Of a DNA stretch of 25,518 bases, positions 6,554-14,724 are shown one piece after another; within the stretch, counting starts at the first letter, position 1, and each line of letters starts with the position of its first letter. A program made the position numbers and the translations under genes. Origin of the DNA: JAVBNU01 sp964617065 (lineage in GTDB: Bacteria; Cyanobacteriota; Vampirovibrionia; Gastranaerophilales; Gastranaerophilaceae). Where the stretch lies: NCBI GenBank assembly GCA_964617065.1, contig CAZTVM010000016.1, positions 1 to 25,518 of the forward strand, in the 5' to 3' direction. A model generated the notes under the pieces. It searched no databases. It saw only the letters and a list, made by a program, of their open reading frames with translations, and had not been told where the DNA came from.

Positions 6554-7609
6554 ATGCAGAAACGAATAAAAATCCTTATAATTCGACTCAGTGCGTTAGG
6601 TGATACAATTCATACACTACCGCTCGTTGCTTGTATAAAAAAAGCTTATCCGAACTGTACTATAGGCTGGGTAGTCGAGGATAAGGCTAAACATTTTGTT
6701 GAAAATAATCCTTTAATTGACAAAACATACGTCATTCCTAAAAAAGAATGGAAAAAACGAGGCTTTTCGTTCCAAAATTTAAAAGAATTTTTTTCGATTA
6801 CGAATGATATTAAAAAAGAAAATTATGACATTGCACTAGATACACAGCAATTACTGAAAAGCGGATTGATTTTAGGCTTTAGCGGAGCGAAACGCAAAAT
6901 TACGCTAGACAAAGGTCGAGAATTTTCGTCCTTTTTTGCGAACGAAATCATAAAAACGCAAAGACCGCTATTTGACATCAACTACCATGTTGTTGAAAGA
7001 AATTTAGACCTAGTGCGGTATCTTGGTGTAAATTGTGACGAAATTAATTTTGCATTACCTGAAATTAGTCAGTCTACACAAAAACATGTTGATGACTTAA
7101 TTAAAAATATTGATAAGTCAAAACCAATTGTCGTTATTTCTCCTGCAACAACTTGGGAAAATAAACACTGGACTGAAAAAAATTTTAGCGAAGTTGTAAA
7201 AGAACTTACGAAATTTTCGAATATCATTATTACAGGAACAGCGAACGATACCGAGCTCGTCAACAACATAAAAACTTTATCAAATTGTGAAAATATTTTG
7301 GATTTATCTGCACAAACAACTCTAGAAGACTTAACGTATTTATTTTCGAAAGCCACACTTGTAATCAGTCCTGATTCAGGTAGTGCAAATATAGCTTGGG
7401 CTACGCAAAAACCTTATGTCATAACGCTTTTTACCGCTACTTCTGCTAACAGGACAGCGCCGTTCGGTGATAAATATTTTGCAATTCAATCTGATGTCAT
7501 TTGCAGTCCTTGTATGAAACGAAAATGCGCCAATAAAGACCACTATTTGTGTTGTCAAAACTCAATAACTGCACAAGATGTTATTGAAAAAGCTAAAGCT
7601 ATTTTATAA
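6554..7609 (+). CDS. Glycosyltransferase family 9 (LPS heptosyltransferase-like)
   Basis: The 351-residue protein matches the ADP-heptose:LPS heptosyltransferase family, which builds the inner core of lipopolysaccharide on the cytoplasmic face of the inner membrane. Visible signatures are RLSALGDTIHTLPL near the N-terminus (about residues 11-24), SPATTWENKHWTEKNF in the second Rossmann domain (about 197-212), and SPDSGSANIAWA (about 274-285), the donor-binding region. The C-terminal cysteine cluster CSPCMKRKC...CC is also typical. The length is normal. The exact acceptor (WaaC or WaaF type) cannot be decided. Its 3' end overlaps the convergent regulator gene by 11 bp. Confidence 0.88.
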   Translation: MQKRIKILIIRLSALGDTIHTLPLVACIKKAYPNCTIGWVVEDKAKHFVENNPLIDKTYVIPKKEWKKRGFSFQNLKEFFSITNDIKKENYDIALDTQQLLKSGLILGFSGAKRKITLDKGREFSSFFANEIIKTQRPLFDINYHVVERNLDLVRYLGVNCDEINFALPEISQSTQKHVDDLIKNIDKSKPIVVISPATTWENKHWTEKNFSEVVKELTKFSNIIITGTANDTELVNNIKTLSNCENILDLSAQTTLEDLTYLFSKATLVISPDSGSANIAWATQKPYVITLFTATSANRTAPFGDKYFAIQSDVICSPCMKRKCANKDHYLCCQNSITAQDVIEKAKAIL

Positions 7610-8024
7610 TTTTTTTCAATTCCTTTTTAAAATCAGCGTTTACATTCGAATATTCGTTAATAAAATTACAAAAAAGTGTAAATTTTTCAAATAATTTTTC
7701 ACTCATGATATGTTCCATTTTGCAAGCGTCTATGGTGGCTTCTTCTTTTGATAGTTCTAGAATATTCACAAAAAATTCTGACATGAACTCATGTCTTTGC
7801 AAAATTTTTTTAGCAACAGTAACACCTAAATCCGTCATAGTTATAGCAGAATACGGTTCATAGTTTATTAACCCTTTTTTTGAAAGTATGTTAATAGCTT
7901 CAGAAACAGATCCTTTTTTTACGTCAAGTAACAGCGCAATGTCGGTTACCTTTGCGCAACCAGATTTTAGCACTTCATTATAAATAGTTTCTAAGTAATC
8001 TTCTTGGCTTTGAGTTAATTGCAT
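7599..8024 (-). CDS. DtxR/MntR-family metal-dependent transcriptional regulator
   Basis: The 141-residue protein has a winged-helix domain (about 1-65: SQEDYLETIY, VTDIALLLDVKKGSVSEAINILSKKGL) and a helical dimerisation and metal-binding domain, but no SH3-like third domain. By family alignment from memory, primary-site ligands are D9 (as in MntR, where DtxR has Met), E12, H78, C101, E104 and H105, the last three in the DACKMEH motif (99-105). The cysteine is DtxR-like. It probably represses or activates metal uptake genes with Mn(II) or Fe(II) as corepressor. AAGGA lies upstream of the ATG. It diverges from the Fe-S protein gene with a 59-bp gap; no metal transporter is nearby. Confidence 0.88.
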   Translation of the reverse strand: MQLTQSQEDYLETIYNEVLKSGCAKVTDIALLLDVKKGSVSEAINILSKKGLINYEPYSAITMTDLGVTVAKKILQRHEFMSEFFVNILELSKEEATIDACKMEHIMSEKLFEKFTLFCNFINEYSNVNADFKKELKKIIK

Positions 8025-8047
8025 GATGTATTTTCCTTAATATTAGA

Positions 8048-8076
8048 TTGTATTGTAGCATATATTTGAGTAATAA
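8048..8076 (+). promoter_or_regulatory. Putative promoter of the Fe-S protein gene, close to the start codon
   Basis: TTGTAT (8048-8053), a 17-nt spacer and TAATAA (8071-8076) lie just before ATG 8084, leaving 7 nt between -10 and start. The transcript would start at or near the A of ATG. This is also the region where the divergent DtxR-type regulator could act. Confidence 0.5.
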
Positions 8077-8083
8077 TTAAGTT

Positions 8084-9292
8084 ATGAAGACACTCGCTGA
8101 ATTAAAAGAAAATATTTATAAATGCTCAAGGTGCGGTTTGTGCCAAAGTGTTTGTCCTATATATAAAGCGACGGGAAACGAATGTACGCTTTCACGTGGA
8201 AAATTCATTTTACTGAATGGAGTTGTACAACGACATATTCCTCTCAATGACGACGTTTTGAAGTACGTTGATTTATGTCTGAATTGTAATGCTTGCAAAA
8301 ATTTTTGTCCGAGCAATATAGACGCCCGAGAAATCATGACTGCAGCTAAATACGAAAAAAATACTAAAAAAAATAAATTTCTATTGAGCTTTTTAAATTC
8401 TTATAAATTCTTCAAACTAAAGCTGTTATTTGCTAGTACGTTGTTTAATATCTACAGATTTTTTCATTTTGATAAATTTGTTTCAAAAATGCAAAATTTC
8501 ATCATAAAATGTGGAAGTTTTGGAAAGAAAATACTATTTTTAAATTCAATAGCACAAAAAAGAATTAATAGGAAAAAATACATAAAAAATAGCTCTAAAA
8601 AAACGCTTAAAATTCTCTATTTTTCAGGCTGTTTCAACGATTATATAAACAACAGTTCTAAAAATTCTGTGCTTAATATTTTGGACGAATTGAATTGTGA
8701 AATCGTAAATGTAAACTTTGAGTGTTGCGGAATTAGCTATTATTCAAAAGGTTTATCCGCAAAAATAAAAAAACTTGCTGAAATCAATTTAGCAAAAATT
8801 CCTGAGGATTTTGACTATCTCGTGACTGATTGCGCCAGTTGTAAATTCATGCTCACATCATACTCAGAATTTGTGAGTGATAAATACAAGCAAAAAGCCA
8901 AAATGCTCGCTGAAAAGACCATTGATATCATTGAATTGTTAGAGAAACTAAATTACAAAAAAGAATTCAAGAATAAAAATTCTTTTACATTTCACAAGCC
9001 TTGTCACTTCTCAGGAGATATAAAAGAAATAATCAGCAAATTAAAAAATTGTGAATACAAAGAAATGAGAGAATATGACACTTGTTGCGGAGCTTCAGGT
9101 GAATTTATGATAAAACACAACGATATCTCAAAAATCATATCAACTAAAAAAGCTGAAAATATCATTAATAGCGGAACTGATGTAGCCGTAACAGCTTGCC
9201 CAAGTTGCATTTTAGGGCTCAAGCAAGGTTTACTTGAACTAAATTCAAACATTTCAGTTATGAATTTTATTGAATATCTTAACCTAGATTAA
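8084..9292 (+). CDS. (Fe-S)-binding protein, GlcF/heterodisulfide-reductase-like
   Basis: The 402-residue protein has two [4Fe-4S] ferredoxin motifs at the N-terminus (CSRCGLCQSVCP, residues 14-25, and CLNCNACKNFCP, about 63-74). Two cysteine-rich CCG-type domains follow, marked by SGC...ECCG, CASC, PCH...CCG and CPSC. This order is that of the glycolate oxidase iron-sulfur subunit GlcF and related lactate or heterodisulfide oxidoreductase subunits, which pass electrons from a flavoprotein to quinone. No FAD-binding partner (GlcD/GlcE) is next to it. The middle (about 95-185) is Lys/Phe-rich and may contact the membrane. No SD site; a promoter nearly abuts the ATG. Confidence 0.85.
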   Translation: MKTLAELKENIYKCSRCGLCQSVCPIYKATGNECTLSRGKFILLNGVVQRHIPLNDDVLKYVDLCLNCNACKNFCPSNIDAREIMTAAKYEKNTKKNKFLLSFLNSYKFFKLKLLFASTLFNIYRFFHFDKFVSKMQNFIIKCGSFGKKILFLNSIAQKRINRKKYIKNSSKKTLKILYFSGCFNDYINNSSKNSVLNILDELNCEIVNVNFECCGISYYSKGLSAKIKKLAEINLAKIPEDFDYLVTDCASCKFMLTSYSEFVSDKYKQKAKMLAEKTIDIIELLEKLNYKKEFKNKNSFTFHKPCHFSGDIKEIISKLKNCEYKEMREYDTCCGASGEFMIKHNDISKIISTKKAENIINSGTDVAVTACPSCILGLKQGLLELNSNISVMNFIEYLNLD

Positions 9293-9301
9293 TTACCACG
9301 A

Positions 9302-10063
9302 CTATTCCTTTGATTTAAGCCAATGAACAATTGTTTCATTAGCACCTTTGTTATTTTTTATAAGCGTCATACCCGGTCCGCCTCTCGGCAATTTCATGAC
9401 GTTTAAGTCACCTTGTGCATATTTACTTAAATTATCAATTTCTTTTAAAGAGTGAATGTCTTTTATACTTGCAATAGCCAAAATTGGTATATTTCCTGCG
9501 TTTGCAAGTTTTATTGGCGTATACAATCCTTTAAATTCAATTGTTGGTGTTATAAGAACCATGCCTGCCGGACGATATCGTAATTTAGAACATGTCAAAA
9601 TTGTGGTGTTCGCACCAATATCTGCCCCCACAAAATATATCTTTGACTTGTCTATATTGTCATACAACTCTGTCAAATTTTTGATTATTTCGGCTGTATC
9701 TACAGGAAATTTTTGGAAATCTTCTTTTTTTAAATACATCCAAGAATGCTGTTTTAAGCTAGAGAGATACATACTTTGCCCATGTCCTCGAAAATCTATA
9801 GTCAAAACTGCAAACCCTGACTCAGTCAACAAATTAGGTAAATTCCCCCATAAAGTAGAGGATTGACCGTAAGAATGTAAACAAACGACAAGTGGGTAAG
9901 GTTTTGTACTCGTATTCGGATAGTACAAAGTAGAACGCAAAACACGTCTGTCAGAAGTGACGTGTTCTACAACTTGTTTATTATTACTGTTTGCGTAAAC
10001 AAAAGGAACTGTCAATGCAGTTGCTAAGACAAAAAATAAAAATATGGAAATTAACTTTTTCAT
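9302..10063 (-). CDS. Exported alpha/beta-hydrolase-fold protein lacking the usual catalytic Ser and His
   Basis: The 253-residue protein has a signal peptide (about 1-24, ending PFVYA) followed by one alpha/beta-hydrolase domain. Fold markers are LVVCLHSYGQ (oxyanion loop, 58-67) and DFRGHGQS (90-97). At the nucleophile elbow the motif reads G-A-D148-I-G, so the expected Ser is Asp. The usual GxGHG segment with the catalytic His reads RGGPGM (227-232), with Pro230 where His is expected. It may be a non-catalytic binding protein or use altered chemistry. It starts 9 bp after the GAF/HD-GYP stop and is probably cotranscribed. Confidence 0.8.
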   Translation of the reverse strand: MKKLISIFLFFVLATALTVPFVYANSNNKQVVEHVTSDRRVLRSTLYYPNTSTKPYPLVVCLHSYGQSSTLWGNLPNLLTESGFAVLTIDFRGHGQSMYLSSLKQHSWMYLKKEDFQKFPVDTAEIIKNLTELYDNIDKSKIYFVGADIGANTTILTCSKLRYRPAGMVLITPTIEFKGLYTPIKLANAGNIPILAIASIKDIHSLKEIDNLSKYAQGDLNVMKLPRGGPGMTLIKNNKGANETIVHWLKSKE

Positions 10064-10072
10064 TGATTTTCT

Positions 10073-11407
10073 CTAAATTTCGCTTCTTTCAATGTGACAT
10101 AGAGCGTCGACTACAATTGGATCCCATTTCATGTGGGTTTCTTCTTTTATTACTTCTATAGCATTCAAATCGCTAAATGCATCTCTGTAGGGACGTTTGC
10201 TGGTTAATGCACAATATGTATCAGCTACTGCGATAATTCTTGAACCCAAAGGAATACTATAACCTTTAAGACCTTCCGGTTTACCTTTTCCGTCCCAACG
10301 TTCTCGGTGATAATGAATGTAGGGGATAACTTCTGAAAGAAAATTAATTCTCATCAACAGGTTTACACCAACATTAGGAGAACTTTCCAGCACTTTCCAT
10401 TCTTCATCGCTTAATTTACCTTTTTTGTTGAACAAATCCGTTGGCAAAATAATTTTTCCTATATGCTGTAACATCGCTGCATAATAAACTAAATCTTTTG
10501 TTTTTTCATTTAATTCTAAATATTCACATATTTTTCGTGCTAAGGACGCAACTTTTGAAGAATGACTATCGGTATATGCAGCTTTTAAGTCTACTACGTC
10601 AGCTAATCTTTCGACAAAAACTTGTTGACCGTCGCCTAAATCACCAATAGTCACAGTTAATTCAGCTCGTAAATGTTTCAATATCGATAAAGGTGCCTTC
10701 TCGTTTTTGATAATAACTGAAACTTCCTCTGTCAATGTTTGCAATTGCAACGATGTCGCAAATAAGTGTGCTGTCACATTTACCAAGTCCAAAAATTCAG
10801 GTAAAACATTTTTATTACTGTAATTTTCTATTACGATTACACCTAAACATTCTACGTTATTGCACATAGGAATAGCAGTGTAAGCTTTAGTTTTAGACTC
10901 ATTCAAAACTTCCATCGGCTTAAAATACTGTGAATTTTTTTCAACATCAACGAATAAAGTTTTTTTCATTTTATATGACTGAACAATATAATCATTATCA
11001 CTGAGGCTGTAACCGTGACTGTGAGGCTCATCTACTTGAATTGACGACCCTACTAAAACTAAATCATTCTCTAGCGTTCCTCGTATTCTATCTTTCACTA
11101 AAAATATATGACACGCATCTGCTTCAATCATTTGCGCAATAGTTTTTGCGATAGAATTATAAATGACAAAGTCTTCATGGTTATTAAATCCCAAAATATT
11201 GAGCGTATTGTCTATAGAATAAATAGCCGATAACTCCCTTAATTGATTTTTCAATTTTTGAGGCTCATCTTCCACATGATGCTTTATTTTTACGGCTAAT
11301 TCATCAGATATAAGATGCTCCGTCAAAAAATCGCCGAGATTTAAAGCAAACATCTCCTCAAAGGGGTCATCATTCATTAATTTGTTACTTCTTGAAAACA
11401 TTGACAT
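10073..11407 (-). CDS. GAF domain plus degenerate HD-GYP domain protein
   Basis: The 444-residue cytoplasmic protein has an N-terminal helical part, a GAF domain (about 75-225, with SKTKAYTAIPM and LGVIVIENYS) and an HD-GYP domain (about 265-440). HD-GYP domains hydrolyse cyclic-di-GMP using metal-binding His and Asp residues. Here H282 remains, but the HD pair is Q314-H315 (LQHIGKI), the HP histidine is S343, HHE is H367-R368-E369, and GYP is G375-K376-P377. I infer loss of phosphodiesterase activity, possibly leaving a sensor or binding role. The fold-level motifs PLGSRIIAVADTYCALTSKRPYR remain intact. It leads the two-gene unit with the hydrolase-fold protein. Confidence 0.88.
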   Translation of the reverse strand: MSMFSRSNKLMNDDPFEEMFALNLGDFLTEHLISDELAVKIKHHVEDEPQKLKNQLRELSAIYSIDNTLNILGFNNHEDFVIYNSIAKTIAQMIEADACHIFLVKDRIRGTLENDLVLVGSSIQVDEPHSHGYSLSDNDYIVQSYKMKKTLFVDVEKNSQYFKPMEVLNESKTKAYTAIPMCNNVECLGVIVIENYSNKNVLPEFLDLVNVTAHLFATSLQLQTLTEEVSVIIKNEKAPLSILKHLRAELTVTIGDLGDGQQVFVERLADVVDLKAAYTDSHSSKVASLARKICEYLELNEKTKDLVYYAAMLQHIGKIILPTDLFNKKGKLSDEEWKVLESSPNVGVNLLMRINFLSEVIPYIHYHRERWDGKGKPEGLKGYSIPLGSRIIAVADTYCALTSKRPYRDAFSDLNAIEVIKEETHMKWDPIVVDALCHIERSEI

Positions 11408-11567
11408 TTAATTCTTCCATTCCGTTACATGCTCTAACTTATTGTTCGTACTCATGTTATCGGCTAATTTGATTGAAAACTTTGACGTTTGTTACAAAAG
11501 TTTATACTAAAGTATTAAAAATTTTATACCCCAGTATAAATTTTAAACCTGACAAATTTAATAACTA

Positions 11568-11609
11568 AAACCCTAAAACGACTTTTTACTTTGTCTCGCT
11601 TTAGGGTTT
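11568..11609 (-). terminator. Hairpin downstream of the EF-hand coiled-coil gene, probable terminator
   Basis: A 14-bp stem pairs 11568-11581 with 11596-11609 (arm AAACCCTAAAACGA; one G-U wobble in the leftward transcript) around a 14-nt loop. It starts 33 bp after the stop of the gene at 11643. The T run after it is weak, so it may instead act in mRNA stability. The remaining gap up to 11408 is AT-rich and contains a loose inverted repeat TTTATACT (11501-11508) and AGTATAAA (11533-11540). Confidence 0.55.
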
Positions 11610-11642
11610 CAATTAAATTTATTGTTCAGTATGGCTGCTTGC

Positions 11643-13139
11643 TTATTCTTCAGTTTGTTCTTTTTCTTTGTCTAACTCATTTTCTGCGTTTGTTAAATCG
11701 TCTGCTGCATTGTTTGCATCATCTTGTACTTGATTGACATTTGTACCGTCAGCGTTAGCATTTGTTGCTGCTGCTAAAGCTTGTTGAGCGGCAGTTGCTG
11801 CTACTTCTTTTTCTTTGACATCGTCTTGCTCTTTTTTGAATTTTTCTTCAATTTCGTTTAATATCGTATCAGCTTGAACCTTACCTTGGTTGTTTGTCGC
11901 TAAAGCTACTTTGTCAGCGTCAGAGCTTTCAACACCCAGTGTTAGCCACGCCGCATTGTTATCTTTCTTTAATTTTTGAATTGCCTCTTGGTGCCCGGTA
12001 ATCATTGTTGCTATACTTGTGTTGCCACCTGTCGTTCCTGCTGCGTAGTCAGACATTTGATAATTATTTTTTAGCCAATCAATATTATCTAACGTATTAT
12101 ATCCGGTGTTATTTACAGCGCCACTCATCGTTAAACTAAATGTGCCTAATTCAACGTTGCCATTGCCTATGTCTTTATTATTGCTGTCTTTATAAGAACT
12201 TAAATCAATAAAGTCTTCGTCACCGAATAAATCACTTACATTTTGGACCGTTCTATTACCTTGTGCGTCCTTTTTGTAGGCGAACAAATTACCCGCTACC
12301 ATTTCAGCCTTTGACACCTTGTTATCACCGTCAGTATCCAGACTTGCCATTTCATTCCATTGATTGTCAGCGCCTAAAAATTCTTTTTCATTGCTCAAAT
12401 CACCATTGTTGTCCTTGTCGACAAATAAATCAATTGTTGAGCCATCATCTAGTTTAAATCCAATAGGGTCACAACTTTTTGACTTTGTTGTTTCTACAGC
12501 TTGTTTTTCTGCTATTTCCGTATTTAATGTTTGAATCTCAGTACCGAGAGTAGTATTTGCGGTATTTAACGTTGTTACTTGACCTACTAAATTTTCCATT
12601 GTTGCTATTTGAACATTGTTTGTCGTTAAATCATTTATAACTTTAGCTATTTGGCTGTCAGCACCTATGTTTGCAGTTTCTATTTTACCGCCAAGCAGCT
12701 CTGTGTAGGTCTTTGGATTATCTCCGCTTTGTTTTTCTACTTCGTCTAGTGTATCTGCTACAATTTGTTTTACTTTTGTCTTTTGGTCATCGGTTATATC
12801 TTCTATTTTCTTAACGGATTCGGCAATATTTTCTTCGATTTGCGTCTTCATTTCCGTTAATTTGGTATTTAATTCGTTAATTTTTTTGTTATTTACTTCA
12901 ATTTGCGCTTGTTTTGCTGCGATTTCTGCTTGAAGCGCCGCTATTTCTGTAGTTAAATCATTTGTTGCTACAGCTGCATTTGTACCTGTTGCTGCTATAT
13001 TCAATTGGTCTTGGACTGTTTCTGCTGCTTCAAATAAGCCTTCTACCTCATTTTGTACTGCAACACCTGCGCCTGTAGCGCCGGCAGCTCCAGCTACCGC
13101 TGTATTTAATTGATTTAGTAATGTTTGGTTAATTGTCAT
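11643..13139 (-). CDS. Large coiled-coil protein with EF-hand-like calcium loops
   Basis: I do not recognise the 498-residue protein as a named family. It opens with an Ala/Gly-rich stretch (TAVAGAAGATGAGVAV), then a coiled coil (about 60-120), an acidic helical region and a second coiled coil (about 170-215). Two calcium-type loops follow: D241-K-D-N-N-G-D and D268-T-D-G-D-N-K-V-S-K-A-E279; the second has all EF-hand positions filled. The C-terminus (about 420-498) is a low-complexity acidic Ala/Asn/Glu coiled coil. There is no signal peptide or membrane segment. AAGG precedes the ATG. The overall make-up suggests a surface or structural protein, but export is not shown by the sequence. Confidence 0.78.
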   Translation of the reverse strand: MTINQTLLNQLNTAVAGAAGATGAGVAVQNEVEGLFEAAETVQDQLNIAATGTNAAVATNDLTTEIAALQAEIAAKQAQIEVNNKKINELNTKLTEMKTQIEENIAESVKKIEDITDDQKTKVKQIVADTLDEVEKQSGDNPKTYTELLGGKIETANIGADSQIAKVINDLTTNNVQIATMENLVGQVTTLNTANTTLGTEIQTLNTEIAEKQAVETTKSKSCDPIGFKLDDGSTIDLFVDKDNNGDLSNEKEFLGADNQWNEMASLDTDGDNKVSKAEMVAGNLFAYKKDAQGNRTVQNVSDLFGDEDFIDLSSYKDSNNKDIGNGNVELGTFSLTMSGAVNNTGYNTLDNIDWLKNNYQMSDYAAGTTGGNTSIATMITGHQEAIQKLKKDNNAAWLTLGVESSDADKVALATNNQGKVQADTILNEIEEKFKKEQDDVKEKEVAATAAQQALAAATNANADGTNVNQVQDDANNAADDLTNAENELDKEKEQTEE

Positions 13140-13343
13140 TTTCTACACACCTTTCATACAATTTCGTTATTTCACACTTACGTAGAAACAAAAACAATAT
13201 AAAAAGTATATATTCATTTTTGTTTTTTTTTGTTACACTTCTTTACCATTTTTCGTAGTTCAATTCAACGCAAAAAAGACTCAATGCTAAGCAAAATGAG
13301 AAGATTAGCCTGAATTAACAAATTCAAATTGGCGATAAATTTT
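13140..13343. other. AT-rich gap upstream of the EF-hand coiled-coil gene
   Basis: These 204 bp hold no convincing gene. They contain the ribosome site AAAGG for the leftward gene at 13139 and poly-T/A runs. A promoter must lie here for that gene, but I could not single out a good -35/-10 pair. No hairpin terminator for the operon that ends at 13344 was recognised. Confidence 0.4.
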
Positions 13344-13547
13344 TTAAAAACGTTTTACATTTGTATTTTCGAAAATTTTGCGCATGGACGAAAGTGCTAT
13401 GTTTTTGAGAGAACAATTACCGCCTTTAGAAAAGACTCCTATACTGCTCAATCTATTCACAACAGATTCATTCAACTCATCTGCTGAAATAAACAAAGCA
13501 CAATCTGGCACACATTCAGCTAAATTAAAAGGGCATCTTTTTGTCAT
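13344..13547 (-). CDS. Small four-cysteine protein
   Basis: The 67-residue protein starts MTKRCPFNLAECVPDCALF, giving cysteines at 5, 12 and 16, with a fourth at 45 in GGNCSLKNIAL. The C-P-F-x4-C-x3-C-A-L pattern with a late Cys before a short helix suggests a small zinc-binding fold; similar small proteins occur in Firmicutes genomes and phages, as I recall. AAGGAG lies 7 nt before the ATG. It starts 10 bp after the bioY stop, so it is the last gene of the Clp-N/rimI/bioY operon. The function is unknown. Confidence 0.72.
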   Translation of the reverse strand: MTKRCPFNLAECVPDCALFISADELNESVVNRLSSIGVFSKGGNCSLKNIALSSMRKIFENTNVKRF

Positions 13548-13557
13548 AATAAACTCC

Positions 13558-14196
13558 TTATATCATAATAAACCAAAAAAGTTGTTTTAAAGGACGCATT
13601 ACTAAAGCTATTAAAACACAAAAAACAAAATCATATATGAATTTTATACCACTTTGTAAAAATAAAAAATCAAATATATAATAAAAAGAATCTTGTTTAA
13701 TTACAGCAACAAGCATCAAATAAAGCATTCCCATCACATGGATGGTCAAAACGCACACCAAAACGGATTTAAGCAAATTTTTAAAATTATATCCTTTTTC
13801 TAAAAAGTAAGCGGTAAGAAAAACAGCAGGTAAGTACGCTAAAATGTAACCAAAATTGTACTGCAAAACATATTTTATTCCACCACCAAGAGCATAGACC
13901 GGAAAAAATAAACCAATGATAATGTACAATAAAACCGCCAAAAGACTAAAACGTTTTCCCAAAAGAGCCGCTATAAAAAATATGACAGGAATTTGAGGGA
14001 TATAAGAATAGTTTACAAATGAGCAACCTGTTGAAAAACCTAATAAATGTGTAAAATCAATTTTAATTTGCGTAAAAGTTGCCACAACTATCGAAAAAGT
14101 ACACAAAAAAATTACAGCCAAAGTACCTAAATTCAGACGAATTTTCTGCCCTGTATATTTAAGATTTTGCATTTCTTCAAGAAAAGGATTTGCCAT
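13558..14196 (-). CDS. bioY: Biotin transporter BioY
   Basis: BioY is the substrate-binding membrane component of the energy-coupling-factor biotin importer; some versions work alone. From ATG 14196 the product is 212 residues with about six hydrophobic segments. The family region YIPQIPVIFFIAALLGKR followed by LLYIIIGLFFP and ALGGG is clearly present, and the pattern resembles cyanobacterial BioY. A start three codons earlier (14205) would place the only GGTGA directly against the start codon, so 14196 is preferred. It overlaps the end of rimI by 20 bp. No ATPase or EcfT gene is in the window, and no biotin-operator or riboswitch was seen. Confidence 0.85.
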   Translation of the reverse strand: MANPFLEEMQNLKYTGQKIRLNLGTLAVIFLCTFSIVVATFTQIKIDFTHLLGFSTGCSFVNYSYIPQIPVIFFIAALLGKRFSLLAVLLYIIIGLFFPVYALGGGIKYVLQYNFGYILAYLPAVFLTAYFLEKGYNFKNLLKSVLVCVLTIHVMGMLYLMLVAVIKQDSFYYIFDFLFLQSGIKFIYDFVFCVLIALVMRPLKQLFWFIMI

Positions 14197-14722
14197 AAGA
14201 AACATTCACCATTTTATCTTCTGCATTAATTTTATCATATATTGACTTAAATTTACTATACCAAATATTTTCAGTAAACATAATTAAGGCATCTTCATTA
14301 TTATCTTGGTAATAAGCTTTTCTGGTGCCGATAGAGGAAAATCCGAATTTTTCATAAAAAGTAATAGCTGCCGTATTACTCACACGGACTTCTAAAGTTA
14401 TATATTTAACTTTTTCACGATAACAGCATTCAATGCATTCTGTCAAAAGCGTTTGCGCCAGATGTTTATGTCTATATTCCGGATGAACACTTATAGTTGT
14501 CACGTGTGCTTCTTCAAAAATAATCCAAAATCCAATATAGCCGAGTATTTTTGAGTTCTCATCTTTTAAACAATAATATCTAGCCAAATTATTAGATATT
14601 TCATTCAAAAATGAATCCTCCGACCAGTGGTGGGCACCGTAAGAAAGGGCTTCGAGCCTTACGACTTCAGCGACATCGTCAGGCTGCATTTTAAAAATCG
14701 TCACATTCAAATTTTTACTCAT
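14177..14722 (-). CDS. rimI: Ribosomal protein S18-alanine N-acetyltransferase (RimI-like, GNAT fold)
   Basis: The 181-residue protein is a GNAT acetyltransferase that transfers acetyl from acetyl-CoA, in the RimI case to the N-terminal alanine of ribosomal protein S18. Fold markers: motif A TTISVHPEYRHKHLAQTLL (about 74-92, the acetyl-CoA pyrophosphate loop) and motif B LEVRVSNTAAITFYEKFGF (about 107-125). RimI is usually about 150 residues; a C-terminal tail of about 30 residues is extra. It starts 2 nt after the upstream Clp-N stop (TAG-AT-ATG) and overlaps bioY. Another GNAT specificity cannot be excluded. Confidence 0.85.
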   Translation of the reverse strand: MSKNLNVTIFKMQPDDVAEVVRLEALSYGAHHWSEDSFLNEISNNLARYYCLKDENSKILGYIGFWIIFEEAHVTTISVHPEYRHKHLAQTLLTECIECCYREKVKYITLEVRVSNTAAITFYEKFGFSSIGTRKAYYQDNNEDALIMFTENIWYSKFKSIYDKINAEDKMVNVSYGKSFS

Positions 14723-14724
14723 AT

